Source of the DNA: Elusimicrobiota bacterium
GTDB taxonomy: Bacteria; Elusimicrobiota; Elusimicrobia; UBA1565
DNA: 64,000 nucleotides
Direction of reading: 5' to 3'
Assembly: GCA_016196755.1 (NCBI GenBank)
Contig: JACPXC010000045.1
Span: 124,001-188,000 of the forward strand
Below are positions 24,250-31,715 of the stretch, piece after piece. The notes under the pieces were generated by a model, which made no database searches, had not been told where the DNA came from, and saw only the letters and a list, made by a program, of their open reading frames with translations. Made by a program: the position numbers and the translations under genes. How positions within the stretch are numbered: the first letter of the stretch is position 1; each line of letters starts with the position of its first letter.

Positions 24250-25895
24250 GCCGCAAGCGGCGGCGCGAGGAGGCCCCTCCGCTCCCCGAGGCCGCCGCCG
24301 AGTCGAAGACCCTCTGGGCGCTCTACGCCCTGGCCCTGGCGGTACGGTTCGCCCATCTGTTCTGGTACCGCGGCGACTTTTGGCTGACCGTCCCCCTGCT
24401 CGACGACTCCATCTTCGAGTCCTGGGCCGACCTCCTCGCCAAGGAAGGCTGGCGGGCGCCCAGCCTCGGGGCCTTCGACTTCAACCCCGCCTACCCGTAC
24501 TTCCTCGCCGCCTTCCGGGCCGTCTTCGGCCGCTCCCAACTCGTCCTCTTCGCCTTCCAGCACGCCCTGGGCGCCGCCACGGCCCCCCTGCTCTATCTCG
24601 TCGCGCGGCGGGCTTTCGCCGACCGCGGCGCCGGCCTGGCGGCCGGGGCGCTGGCCGCGCTCTATGGCCCCGCGCTGTTCTTCGAGTCGCGCCTGCTCGG
24701 CGAGTGCTGGATCTTCCTCGCCAACGCGGCGGCGCTGTGGCTGCTCGGCCGGGCCGCCGGGCGGCCGTGGCTGTCCTGGGGCCTGGGCGGACTCTGCCTC
24801 GGCGTCTCGGCGGTGTTCCGCCCGACGGCGCTGGCCTTCGTCCCCGCCGTCGCGGTCTGGGGCTTGTGGACCCTGCGCGCCGAGCGCCGGGTGCTGGCGG
24901 GAGCGGCCGCGGCGTTCGCCGTCGGCCTGTGGCTGCCGCTCCTGCCGTTTCAGGTCCGCAACCGCCTGGTCGTCCCGCAGGCCGGCTGGGGCCTGACCAC
25001 CTCGTCGGGCGGGGTCAACCTCTACCTCGGCAACAACCCCGAGGCCGACGGCTTGAACCAGGCCCCCTCCTTCGTGCGCTACGGTCCGGGCCACGAATAT
25101 CAGGACTTCGCCGACGAGGCCGGGCGGCGCCTCGGGCGCCCGCTCTCTCGCGCCGAAGTCTCCTCGTACTGGAGCGCCGAGGTCCGGCGCTTCTTCCGCG
25201 AGCGGCCGGCCGAGGCCGTGCGCCTCTTGGGACGCAAGGCGGCGTTCTTCTGGAACCACAAGGAGCCGCCCGACAATTTCTTCCTGGCGATATTCGAGCG
25301 CTTCACGAAGCTGGGGCCGGTGCCTCTGGCGTCATGGGGCTTGGTCGGGCCGCTGGGCCTGGCGGGCTTCTTATGGAGCCTGGCCGGCGAACGGCGGCAT
25401 TGGCTGCTCCACGCCTACGCGCTGAGCGCGTTCGCGGTCTGCCTGGCCTTCTACGTGTTGGCCCGCTACCGCTTCCCGGCCGCCGCCGGGCTCATCCCGT
25501 TTGCGGGTCTGGCGCTCGCGCGCCTCGTGGAGCACGCGCGCGCCAAGGCCTGGGGCAAGTCCGCCGCGCTGGGCGGGCTCTGCGCGGCCGCATTCGCGTT
25601 CTCTCGCCTGCCGCTCATCGGCGACGAGGACCCCGGCGTCTCCCACTACAGCATGGCCGTCATCTACGCCAACCGAGGTTGGAAGGATAAGGCGCTCGAG
25701 GAGTACCGCGCCTCGGTTGAGGCCGTCCCGACGTTCAAGGCCTCCTGGCTCAACATGGGCATCCTGCTCGCCGAGCTGGGACAAAACGCAGGCGCGGCCG
25801 AGGCGCTGGAGCGGGCCGCCGGTCTCGAGGCGGACCCGGCCAGGAAGGAGCTCCTGGCCGACAACGCGGCGCGCCTGCGGGGCGGGCGGCCGTGA
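24246..25895 (+). CDS. GT39/PMT-like membrane glycosyltransferase with C-terminal TPRs
   Basis: A 549-residue protein with about ten membrane helices. The first periplasmic loop has the acidic pattern TVPLLDDSIFESWADLLAKEG and FNPAYPYFLAAF, typical of GT-C enzymes that use polyprenyl-phosphate sugars. The last 90 residues are TPR-like (GWKDKALEEYRASVEAVPTFKASWLNMGILLAELG). It probably transfers a sugar outside the inner membrane, to protein or glycolipid. The GTG start overlaps the ccsBA stop by 4 bp, and its own stop overlaps the next GT39-like gene, so it is part of this operon. Confidence 0.85.
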   Translation: MSRKRRREEAPPLPEAAAESKTLWALYALALAVRFAHLFWYRGDFWLTVPLLDDSIFESWADLLAKEGWRAPSLGAFDFNPAYPYFLAAFRAVFGRSQLVLFAFQHALGAATAPLLYLVARRAFADRGAGLAAGALAALYGPALFFESRLLGECWIFLANAAALWLLGRAAGRPWLSWGLGGLCLGVSAVFRPTALAFVPAVAVWGLWTLRAERRVLAGAAAAFAVGLWLPLLPFQVRNRLVVPQAGWGLTTSSGGVNLYLGNNPEADGLNQAPSFVRYGPGHEYQDFADEAGRRLGRPLSRAEVSSYWSAEVRRFFRERPAEAVRLLGRKAAFFWNHKEPPDNFFLAIFERFTKLGPVPLASWGLVGPLGLAGFLWSLAGERRHWLLHAYALSAFAVCLAFYVLARYRFPAAAGLIPFAGLALARLVEHARAKAWGKSAALGGLCAAAFAFSRLPLIGDEDPGVSHYSMAVIYANRGWKDKALEEYRASVEAVPTFKASWLNMGILLAELGQNAGAAEALERAAGLEADPARKELLADNAARLRGGRP

Positions 25896-27337
25896 AGGCG
25901 ATGGTCTTCTGGACGCTGGTAGGCGCGCTGGGCCTGTTCACCCACCTGCGCGGCCTGGGCGCTTCGGCGCTCTGGCAGGACGAGGCCGAGACCGCGGTGC
26001 TGGCGCGGCGCGTACAGAGCTACGGCGTCCCGCGCGTCGACGACGGGGTCAACCTCGTCAGCCAGAACCAGGGCCGCGACGCCGACGCCGCGGGGCGCTG
26101 GAACTATTCCCCATGGCTGGCGTTCTACCTGGCCGCGGCCTCGATGGCCGTCCTGGGGCCGACGGCGTTCGCGGCGCGCCTGCCGTTTTCGCTCTGCGCG
26201 CTGGCGGCGCTGGTCCTGCTCTTCCGGCTCTCACGGCGCTGGTCGGGTTCCGACGGCGTGGCCGCGGGGGCCGTGGCGCTGACCTCGCTCAGCGTCCCCT
26301 GGCTGCTCCATGCCCGGCAGTGCCGCTGGTATGGTCCCGGAGCCCTATTCTCCCTCTGCCTGTGGTGGGCCTACGAGGAGTGGCTGGCCCGCGCACCGCG
26401 TGCGCGCCTGAAGCTCGCGCTGGCGTCGGCGGCGCTCTTTTACACGAACTTCCTGGTGTTCTTCGCGGCGGCGGGCGGGCTCGCGCTGCATTTCCTTGCC
26501 GCGCGGGCCCGCCAAAGGCCGCCCGAGCGCGGCGACGTCCGCGCGGCCGCCCTCCTTTTCCTGCTCCTCCTCCCGGGGATGGCCTACTTCGACGTCCTCG
26601 GTCGAGCCGACGGCAGCGGCGGGGTGCCGGTGTCGCGCCTGATGAACCTGCGCGAGATCCTGGCCGGCGCCGACGCGCACGTCTTCCCGTTCTGGGCCGC
26701 CGCGCTGGCGGCGGTCCTTGCTTGGCGCACGCCGCGCCTGCGCCGCCCCCTGGCCTTGCTGTCCGGCGGCCTCCTGACCCTGGTCCTGGCGCCGCACTTC
26801 TTCTTTCGCTATCTCATCATCTTCATCCCGTTGGCCGCGCATCTGTTGGCCGAGACGGCGGTCTTGAGCGGCTATCCCGCCGCGCTGGCGGCCGCCCTTC
26901 TGCTGACCAACGCCGCCAGCCTCGGCCCATGGCTGGGCCTCGGGCCGTTCCTGAAGCGCGACCTGCGCGGGTTCGCCGCCGAGCTGCGCGCGCCGGTCCA
27001 AGACCCGGTGCGCGCCGCCGCCGAGCTCATGGCCAAGACGGCCCGGCCGGGCGACGTCGCCCTGGTCAGCTATCCCGACCTCTCCTTCATGTTCCACGTC
27101 CCCGGCCTGCGCGTGGTCGGCGGCGGGCAGGGGCCGCGGCCGGTGCAAGCCGAGGCGGTACGCTTCGCCGTGGTGCGCGACGAGCGTGAGAAGTCGACGT
27201 TTCCCTTGGACTGGTCGCGCTATGACGCGGTCCCACTCGACGCCCCGAACGGCCCCTGGGGGAACCGCCCCGACCCCGGCCTCCACGTCTTCCGCACCCT
27301 GGGCGGCCCCCCGGCCGTGGTCTACGTCAAAAGGTAG
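25892..27337 (+). CDS. GT39/ArnT-like membrane glycosyltransferase
   Basis: A 481-residue GT-C glycosyltransferase with about ten helices. The catalytic acidic pair of the first loop is visible in ALWQDEAETAVLARRV, followed by a loop with YSPWLAFYLAAAS. Later histidines in LAPHFFFRYLIIFIPLAAH fit the family. The C-terminal region (ELMAKTARPGDVALVSYPDL) is a soluble periplasmic domain as in ArnT-like proteins. Acceptor and sugar are unknown. It is the last gene of the five-kilobase-plus operon that begins with the lipoprotein at 20753. Confidence 0.88.
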   Translation: MKAMVFWTLVGALGLFTHLRGLGASALWQDEAETAVLARRVQSYGVPRVDDGVNLVSQNQGRDADAAGRWNYSPWLAFYLAAASMAVLGPTAFAARLPFSLCALAALVLLFRLSRRWSGSDGVAAGAVALTSLSVPWLLHARQCRWYGPGALFSLCLWWAYEEWLARAPRARLKLALASAALFYTNFLVFFAAAGGLALHFLAARARQRPPERGDVRAAALLFLLLLPGMAYFDVLGRADGSGGVPVSRLMNLREILAGADAHVFPFWAAALAAVLAWRTPRLRRPLALLSGGLLTLVLAPHFFFRYLIIFIPLAAHLLAETAVLSGYPAALAAALLLTNAASLGPWLGLGPFLKRDLRGFAAELRAPVQDPVRAAAELMAKTARPGDVALVSYPDLSFMFHVPGLRVVGGGQGPRPVQAEAVRFAVVRDEREKSTFPLDWSRYDAVPLDAPNGPWGNRPDPGLHVFRTLGGPPAVVYVKR

Positions 27338-27349
27338 ACCCGCCGCCCC

Positions 27350-27378
27350 TTGAATTGTAGGCACTAGGTGCCTATACT
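27350..27378 (+). promoter_or_regulatory. Toxin-antitoxin promoter with operator in the spacer
   Basis: TTGAAT (27350-27355), 17 bp, TATACT (27373-27378). The spacer is almost filled by the perfect palindrome TAGGCAC-TAG-GTGCCTA (27358-27374). TGTAGGCA occurs at 27356-27363 and again at 27378-27385, so a second half-site flanks the start. This is the expected arrangement for autorepression by the antitoxin. The ATG follows the -10 box by 8 nt. Confidence 0.7.
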
Positions 27379-27386
27379 GTAGGCAT

Positions 27387-27641
27387 ATGAAGAAGGCGAG
27401 CGGGCAGTACACCATCCGCAAGGTCCCGGCGTCGGTCGACGCCGCTCTTCGGGCGAAGGCGCGGCGCCAGGGAAAGAGCCTCAATGCCGTCGCGCTCGAG
27501 GCTCTCCGGACCGGGGCCGGCGTCGCGGAGCAAGTCAGACATCGCGACCTGGACTCCTTCTTCGGTTCTTGGGTCCCCGACGAGGCGGCGGACAAAGCGC
27601 TCAAGGACCAGCGCCGCATCGACCCGGACCTCTGGGCGTGA
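27387..27641 (+). CDS. Ribbon-helix-helix antitoxin (FitA/VapB type)
   Basis: An 84-residue antitoxin. The N-terminal half is an Arc-like ribbon-helix-helix DNA-binding domain (YTIRKVPASVDAALRAKARRQGKSLNAVALEALR). The C-terminal half (DLDSFFGSWVPDEAADKALKDQRRIDPDLW) is the flexible toxin-binding tail, with the typical W-x-PD-E-AD pattern of FitA-like antitoxins. The stop overlaps the toxin start by 4 bp. Its own palindromic operator lies in the promoter spacer. The message appears leaderless. Confidence 0.9.
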   Translation: MKKASGQYTIRKVPASVDAALRAKARRQGKSLNAVALEALRTGAGVAEQVRHRDLDSFFGSWVPDEAADKALKDQRRIDPDLWA

Positions 27642-28021
27642 GGCTGGCCCTCGACACGAACGCCTATCGGGCCGCCGCGGATTCGGACCCTCGAACCATA
27701 GAAATACTCTCTCGGGCGGAAGAGATCTGGATTCCCTTCGTCGTTCTGGGCGAACTGCGGGGAGGATTCGCCGCCGGTGCGATTCCCTTGAAGAATGAGG
27801 CCGCTTTGACGTTCTTCTTGGGTTCGCCGCGCGTCCGCATCCTTCTCGCCGACGATCAGACGACGCATCATTACGCGTTCCTTTATGGCCAACTTCGCCG
27901 TCAAGGGACTCCGATCCCCACCAACGACCTTTGGATCGCCGCCCTCGTCGTCCAACACGACCTCCCTCTTCTGAGCTCCGATTCCCACTTCACCCACCTT
28001 CCCCAGATCGCCCGCCTCTGA
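27638..28021 (+). CDS. vapC: PIN-domain toxin ribonuclease (VapC type)
   Basis: A 127-residue PIN-domain nuclease. The acidic metal-binding residues are in place: Asp in RLALDTNAYR, Glu in VVLGELRGGF, Asp in IPTNDLWIAALVV and Asp in LLSSDSHFTHL. VapC toxins cleave specific RNAs, often initiator tRNA or the sarcin-ricin loop, when released by their antitoxin. The GTG start overlaps the antitoxin stop. Codon use is more A/T-ending at the end of this gene than in its neighbours, consistent with horizontal spread of such modules. Confidence 0.9.
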   Translation: MRLALDTNAYRAAADSDPRTIEILSRAEEIWIPFVVLGELRGGFAAGAIPLKNEAALTFFLGSPRVRILLADDQTTHHYAFLYGQLRRQGTPIPTNDLWIAALVVQHDLPLLSSDSHFTHLPQIARL

Positions 28022-28032
28022 GCTTCCCACTA

Positions 28033-28061
28033 TTGACGCGCTTGGGAGGGCTCTCTACACT
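28033..28061 (+). promoter_or_regulatory. Promoter of the zinc-ribbon protein
   Basis: TTGACG (28033-28038), 17 bp, TACACT (28056-28061), then GTG at 28068 after 6 nt. The same two hexamers with the same spacing occur at 51068-51096. Confidence 0.65.
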
Positions 28062-28067
28062 TAGGAC

Positions 28068-28811
28068 GTGAAGCCGCCCGTTTGTCCCGTCTGCGAGACG
28101 CCGGTGGTCGGCGGGGCCACGGTCTGCGGTTACTGCAAGCGGGTCTTCCAGCCCGGGGACTTCTCGCCTACGGCCGGCCTGCACGCGCCGCCGCCGGAAG
28201 CGGAGGCTCCGCCTCCCGCGAAGGGGAAGGGCCCTTATCTCTATATCAGCTTCGGGGTCTTGGCTTTGGCCGCCGGGCTCTTTCTGCGCCGGGACGTTCC
28301 CATCGTGGAGCCGGTGGGAGGAGACCCCGGCGTCCCTGCCGCCGCGACGCCCGCACCGCCGCCGATCCCCGCGCCTCCGCCCGCTCTTCCCCCAGCGCCC
28401 GAGCTCCCGTCCCGCCCCGCCGACGGCAGCGCCATCCCGAAAGGGGCCAAGAGAGTCACCGTCGAGGGTCGGATCTTCGACGCCGCCAGCGGGAAGGCGT
28501 TGCCCGGGGTCGAGCTCGTCTTCAAGAGCGGCGGCGGCGGCGAGCGCTTCTTCACGCTCAGCGACGCGAAGGGCGGCTACCGCGCGCGCCTAGCCTGGGA
28601 GGCGTCGGGCTACGGCGTGGCGCTGCGCGTGCAGCGCAGCACGGTCAGCTTCATGGAGGACTCGATCCCGCCGGTGAGATCGCTCGACGCCGAGAAGCGC
28701 CGCGAGGCGGCCCGGGACCTCGAGGGCCGCATCGCCGAGCCCGAGGAGGTATTCGTCGAGCCCGGACAGCGCCTCAAGCGCGATTGGGTGGCGGTCTCCC
28801 CGCACAAATGA
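28068..28811 (+). CDS. Zinc-ribbon membrane protein with carboxypeptidase-regulatory-like domain
   Basis: A 247-residue protein. The N-terminal zinc ribbon has two CxxC pairs (VCPVCETP and VCGYCKRV). A membrane helix at about 62-75 (LYISFGVLALAAGLFL) is followed by a Pro-rich stretch (PAPPPIPAPPPALPPAPELP). The outer domain (about 125-190) is of the CarboxypepD_reg type, with VEGRIFDAASGKALPGVELVF and the SDAKGGYRARL turn. It probably spans the inner membrane with the ribbon inside and the beta domain outside. Function is unknown; a sensing or scaffold role is plausible. Confidence 0.8.
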   Translation: MKPPVCPVCETPVVGGATVCGYCKRVFQPGDFSPTAGLHAPPPEAEAPPPAKGKGPYLYISFGVLALAAGLFLRRDVPIVEPVGGDPGVPAAATPAPPPIPAPPPALPPAPELPSRPADGSAIPKGAKRVTVEGRIFDAASGKALPGVELVFKSGGGGERFFTLSDAKGGYRARLAWEASGYGVALRVQRSTVSFMEDSIPPVRSLDAEKRREAARDLEGRIAEPEEVFVEPGQRLKRDWVAVSPHK

Positions 28812-28813
28812 GA

Positions 28814-28841
28814 AGGGCCGCGCGGTTTCCCGCGCGGCCCT
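28814..28841. terminator. Strong hairpin between convergent genes
   Basis: A perfect stem GGGCCGCGCG / CGCGCGGCCC with loop GTTTCC starts just after the stop of the zinc-ribbon gene and before the end of the convergent ahcY. There is no T-run on either side, so it may act as a bidirectional end-protecting hairpin more than an intrinsic terminator. Confidence 0.6.
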
Positions 28842-28862
28842 CGCTCTCCGTCAGGCCCGCTC

Positions 28863-30179
28863 TTAGTAGCGGTAAGTCTCGGGCTTGTACGGCCCCTCGA
28901 CCTTGATGCCGAGGTACTTGGCCTGCTTGTCGTTGAGGCTGGTCAGCTTCACGCCGATCTTCTTTAAGTGCAGGCGAGCAACCTTCTCGTCGAGTTCCTT
29001 GGGCAGGATGTAGACCTTGTTCTTGTACTTGCCCGTGCCCTTGGCGTTCCAGAGCTCCATCTGGGCGAGCACCTGGTTGGTGAAGCTGTTGGACATAACG
29101 AAGCTCGGGTGGCCGTTGGCGCAGCCCAGGTTGACCAGGCGTCCCTCGGCCAGGACGGTCAGGTGCTTGCCGTCGGGCCAGACGTACTGGTCGACCTGCG
29201 GCTTCACGTTGACCTTCTTGAGCTTCTTGTCGTTGTTGAGGCTGGCGATGTCGATCTCGAGGTCGAAGTGGCCGATGTTGCAGACGATGGCCTGATTCTT
29301 CATGGCGTCCATGTGCTCGCGGCGGATGATGTCGCAGCAGCCCGTGGTGGTCACGAAGATGTCGCCCAAGGGAGCGGCCTCCTCCATCGTGACGACCTGG
29401 TAGCCTTCCATCGCGGCCTGGAGGGCGCAGATCGGGTCGATCTCGGTGATGAGGACCCGGGCGCCCTGCCCGCGCAGCGACTGGGCGCAGCCCTTGCCCA
29501 CGTCGCCGTAGCCGGCGACGACCGCGGTCTTGCCCGCGATCATGACCGAGGTCGCGCGCTTGATGCCGTCTAGGAGCGACTCGCGGCAGCCGTAGAGGTT
29601 GTCGAACTTGGACTTGGTGCAGGAGTCGTTGACGTTGATGGCGGGCATCGGCAGCTTGCCGGCCTTCTCGCGCTCGTAGAGGCGATGGACGCCGGTGGTC
29701 GTCTCCTCGGAGAGGCCCACGATGTCCTTGACCATGGCGGGGTACTTGTCGATGACGATGTTGGTCAGGTCGCCGCCGTCGTCCAAGAGGATGGTCGGGC
29801 CCGAGCCGTCGGGCCAGCGCAGGGTCTGCTCGATGCACCAGTCGTACTCGGCTTCCGTCTCGCCCTTCCAGGCGAAGACGGGCGTCTTGCCGGCCTTGGC
29901 GATGGCCGCCGCGGCGTGGTCCTGGGTCGAGAAGATGTTGCAGGAGGACCAGCGGACGCTGGCGCCGAGCGCCTCGAGGGTCTCGATGAGCACCGCGGTC
30001 TGGATGGTCATGTGCAGGCAGCCGGCGATGCGGGCGCCCTTGAGGGGCTGCTTGGCGCCGTACTCCTCGCGCAGGGCCATGAGGCCCGGCATCTCGGTCT
30101 CGGCGATCTCGATCTCCTTGCGGCCCCAGTCGGCGAGGGTAATGTCCTTAACCTTGTAGTCCATCGTGGCGGTGGTCAT
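28863..30179 (-). CDS. ahcY: S-adenosylhomocysteine hydrolase
   Basis: A 438-residue NAD-dependent enzyme that splits S-adenosylhomocysteine into adenosine and homocysteine and so relieves product inhibition of methyltransferases. Family blocks are [35 protein letters not shown], the NAD-binding [17 protein letters not shown], the substrate block [13 protein letters not shown] and the end [10 protein letters not shown]. Length fits the bacterial and archaeal norm. A TATAAT box lies at 30219-30214 with a leader of about 34 nt and AGG just before the ATG, too short for a SAH riboswitch. Confidence 0.97.
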   Translation of the reverse strand: MTTATMDYKVKDITLADWGRKEIEIAETEMPGLMALREEYGAKQPLKGARIAGCLHMTIQTAVLIETLEALGASVRWSSCNIFSTQDHAAAAIAKAGKTPVFAWKGETEAEYDWCIEQTLRWPDGSGPTILLDDGGDLTNIVIDKYPAMVKDIVGLSEETTTGVHRLYEREKAGKLPMPAINVNDSCTKSKFDNLYGCRESLLDGIKRATSVMIAGKTAVVAGYGDVGKGCAQSLRGQGARVLITEIDPICALQAAMEGYQVVTMEEAAPLGDIFVTTTGCCDIIRREHMDAMKNQAIVCNIGHFDLEIDIASLNNDKKLKKVNVKPQVDQYVWPDGKHLTVLAEGRLVNLGCANGHPSFVMSNSFTNQVLAQMELWNAKGTGKYKNKVYILPKELDEKVARLHLKKIGVKLTSLNDKQAKYLGIKVEGPYKPETYRY

Positions 30180-30213
30180 CCTGTTTGGTCTCCGTCCGTC
30201 TTAGAATCGGGAT

Positions 30214-30219
30214 ATTATA
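30214..30219 (-). promoter_or_regulatory. -10 box of ahcY
   Basis: TATAAT on the minus strand, about 35 bp before the ahcY ATG. The -35 region is not clear. It overlaps A+T-rich sequence (TATTAT at 30213-30218) that can serve the divergent rhomboid gene. Confidence 0.5.
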
Positions 30220-30232
30220 TCTTATCTCCGTC

Positions 30233-30859
30233 ATGTTTCCGTTACGCGACAATATCCGCGCGCGGTCGGTCCCGTTCTTCACCATAGGCCTCATCCTGGC
30301 CAACGCGGCGGTCTTCTGGCACGAACTGAGCCTGGGGCCGCGCTTGGAGCCTTTCCTCAAAGCCCACGGCCTCATCCCGGCCCGCCCCTCGGCCGACGAC
30401 CTGTTCACCTCGATGTTCCTCCACGGCGGCTGGACCCACGTCATCGGCAATCTCTGGACGCTATGGATATTCGGCGGAAACGTCGAGGACCGCATGGGGC
30501 ATCTCCGCTTCCTGGCCTTCTATCTGCTCTGCGGGCTGGCGGCCGGGGCCGTGCAGGTCTTCGCCGCCCCCGCCTCGACGATCCCCGTCATCGGGGCGTC
30601 GGGCGCCATCGCCGGGGTGCTGGGCGCCTACATCCTGTTCTTCCCCACCGCGCGCGTGACGACGGTGGTGCCGGTCTTCATCTTCCTTCATTACGCCGAG
30701 ATCCCGGCGTTCATGTACCTGGGGGTCTGGTTCTTCACCCAGGTCTACTCGGGGACGCTCTCGCTGGGGGCCGACTTCGGCGGCGTGGCCTGGTGGGCGC
30801 ACGTCGGGGGATTCCTCGCCGGGATGGTGTTCGGCTTCCGGCACCGCAAACGGCGCTAG
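30233..30859 (+). CDS. Rhomboid-family intramembrane serine protease
   Basis: A 208-residue membrane protein with six helices. The rhomboid signature is complete: the HGGWTHVIGNLWTLWIFGGNVED block with His and Asn, the catalytic Ser in VIGASGAIAGVLGAYI and the catalytic His in VAWWAHVGGFLAGM. It cleaves single-pass substrates within the membrane; the substrate is unknown. The ATG at 30233 is the first that leaves a normal N terminus (FPLRDNIRARSVPFFTIGLI). It is divergent from ahcY and convergent with the receiver gene, whose end it overlaps by 4 bp. Confidence 0.93.
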   Translation: MFPLRDNIRARSVPFFTIGLILANAAVFWHELSLGPRLEPFLKAHGLIPARPSADDLFTSMFLHGGWTHVIGNLWTLWIFGGNVEDRMGHLRFLAFYLLCGLAAGAVQVFAAPASTIPVIGASGAIAGVLGAYILFFPTARVTTVVPVFIFLHYAEIPAFMYLGVWFFTQVYSGTLSLGADFGGVAWWAHVGGFLAGMVFGFRHRKRR

Positions 30860-31233
30860 GCGGGCGTCAGCGAGCGCATGAGCTCGCCGAGGCGGCGGGC
30901 GTCCGGCGGCTTGATGAGGTAGGAACTCGCCCCCAGCTCGACGGCCGTGGCATGCGTACTCTCCTGATGCGACGCCGAGAGCACCACGATGGCGACCCCG
31001 TCGAGCGCCCGTTGCCGGCGGGCCCAGACCAGGACCTCGAAGCCGCTCAAGTCGGGCAGGTTCAGGTCGAGGAACACCAGGGCCGGCGCGGGGGACCGCG
31101 CGAGGTAGTCCAGGGCCTCCTGGCCGCCCTTCGCCCAGTGCACGGGGTTCGGGATGCCCGCGCTGGTCAGGGTGTACCGGAACAGGCTGGCGTGCTCGGG
31201 GTCGTCCTCGACGAGCAGGATGGTCCCATCCAT
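30856..31233 (-). CDS. Single-domain response regulator (Rcp1-like)
   Basis: A 125-residue receiver without output domain. It shows the acidic pair in LVEDDPEHASLF, the phosphoacceptor Asp in LVFLDLNLPDLSG and the Lys in SSYLIKPPDARR. The extended loop before the Asp is typical of Rcp1-type partners of phytochrome-like kinases. The ATG at 31233 follows a TATCCT box by 6 nt. A second protein of this type is encoded beside the large kinase at 41908. Its kinase is not identified. Confidence 0.88.
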   Translation of the reverse strand: MDGTILLVEDDPEHASLFRYTLTSAGIPNPVHWAKGGQEALDYLARSPAPALVFLDLNLPDLSGFEVLVWARRQRALDGVAIVVLSASHQESTHATAVELGASSYLIKPPDARRLGELMRSLTPA

Positions 31234-31311
31234 GCCATAAGGATAGGCGGGAAGCCGCGGCCGTGGTATTGTGGCCGTGTAGTCTAATGTCAAGAATCTA
31301 GGACTTTTGGC

Positions 31312-31331
31312 CCTTAATCTTTAAAGGCCGG
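31312..31331. repeat. 20-bp repeat copy A, flanking the iron operon
   Basis: The 20 bases starting CCTTAATCTTT and ending AAGGCCGG match 18 of 20 positions of a second copy at 39827-39846. The copies bracket the whole 8.4-kb iron-acquisition operon in the same orientation. In the second copy the TTAATC part acts as the -35 box of the amylase gene; no such role is seen here. Confidence 0.45.
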
Positions 31332-31402
31332 CTCTGGCAGCATCTCCTCCTTTGTGGCTACGACATGGTCGCGTTCTAGCCGACACATCCTGCCTCTCCC
31401 CA

Positions 31403-31457
31403 TTGATGTCGAATTTTAATCATGCTATGATTTTTCTATTGAGACTTAGTCTCAATA
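31403..31457 (+). promoter_or_regulatory. Iron-operon promoter with Fur-type operator
   Basis: TTGATG (31403-31408), 17 bp, TATGAT (31426-31431). A perfect 21-bp palindrome covers the expected transcription start (31437-31457); its core is TGAGACT-T-AGTCTCA, the 7-1-7 geometry of Fur boxes. A repressor bound here would block RNA polymerase, so transcription is expected when iron is low. A GGAGAGG ribosome binding site precedes the first ATG at 31491. Confidence 0.65.
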
Positions 31458-31490
31458 AGAAATCGACGCATCGAGGCCGGAGAGGACGCG

Positions 31491-31715
31491 ATGAGGATTG
31501 AGTTGGCGGAGCAGGGCGAAGGAGCGGTCTGGCTGTGCGGGGAATGTGACGACGTCCATATGCGCTGGCAGAACTGGGTGCTAACGCTCACCCGGGAACA
31601 GTTCTCCGGCCTTTCCCGCATGGCCTCTGCGGCCGAACTGAAGCTCGCGGGCGCGCCGGGGCCCGATTCGAGCAAAACGGCCTGCGGCCATCGGGGGCGG
31701 ACTTGGCTCCAATAG
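31491..31715 (+). CDS. Small first protein of the siderophore operon
   Basis: A 74-residue protein (MRIELAEQGEGAVWLCGECD, then MRWQNWVLTLTREQFSGLS). It has a CxxC pair that could bind metal or be redox active, and a third Cys near the end (TACGHRGRTW). The start is supported by GGAGAGG and by the Fur-type promoter just upstream. It overlaps the start region of the IucA/IucC gene by 13 bp. Small proteins with a similar WxCxxC and Trp-rich stretch occur in bacterial iron loci, but I cannot name a family. Confidence 0.65.
   Translation: MRIELAEQGEGAVWLCGECDDVHMRWQNWVLTLTREQFSGLSRMASAAELKLAGAPGPDSSKTACGHRGRTWLQ

Noticed and set aside
27350-28021. Toxin-antitoxin genes as part of a larger defence island
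   Set aside because: Neighbours on both sides are ordinary metabolic or envelope genes; no restriction, CRISPR or other defence gene is present.
28814-28841. Hairpin as a small RNA gene
   Set aside because: It is a simple perfect stem between convergent stops with no promoter of its own.
30180-30232. SAH riboswitch before ahcY
   Set aside because: The leader after the TATAAT box is only about 34 nt, too short for the known SAH aptamer, and no matching hairpins are seen.
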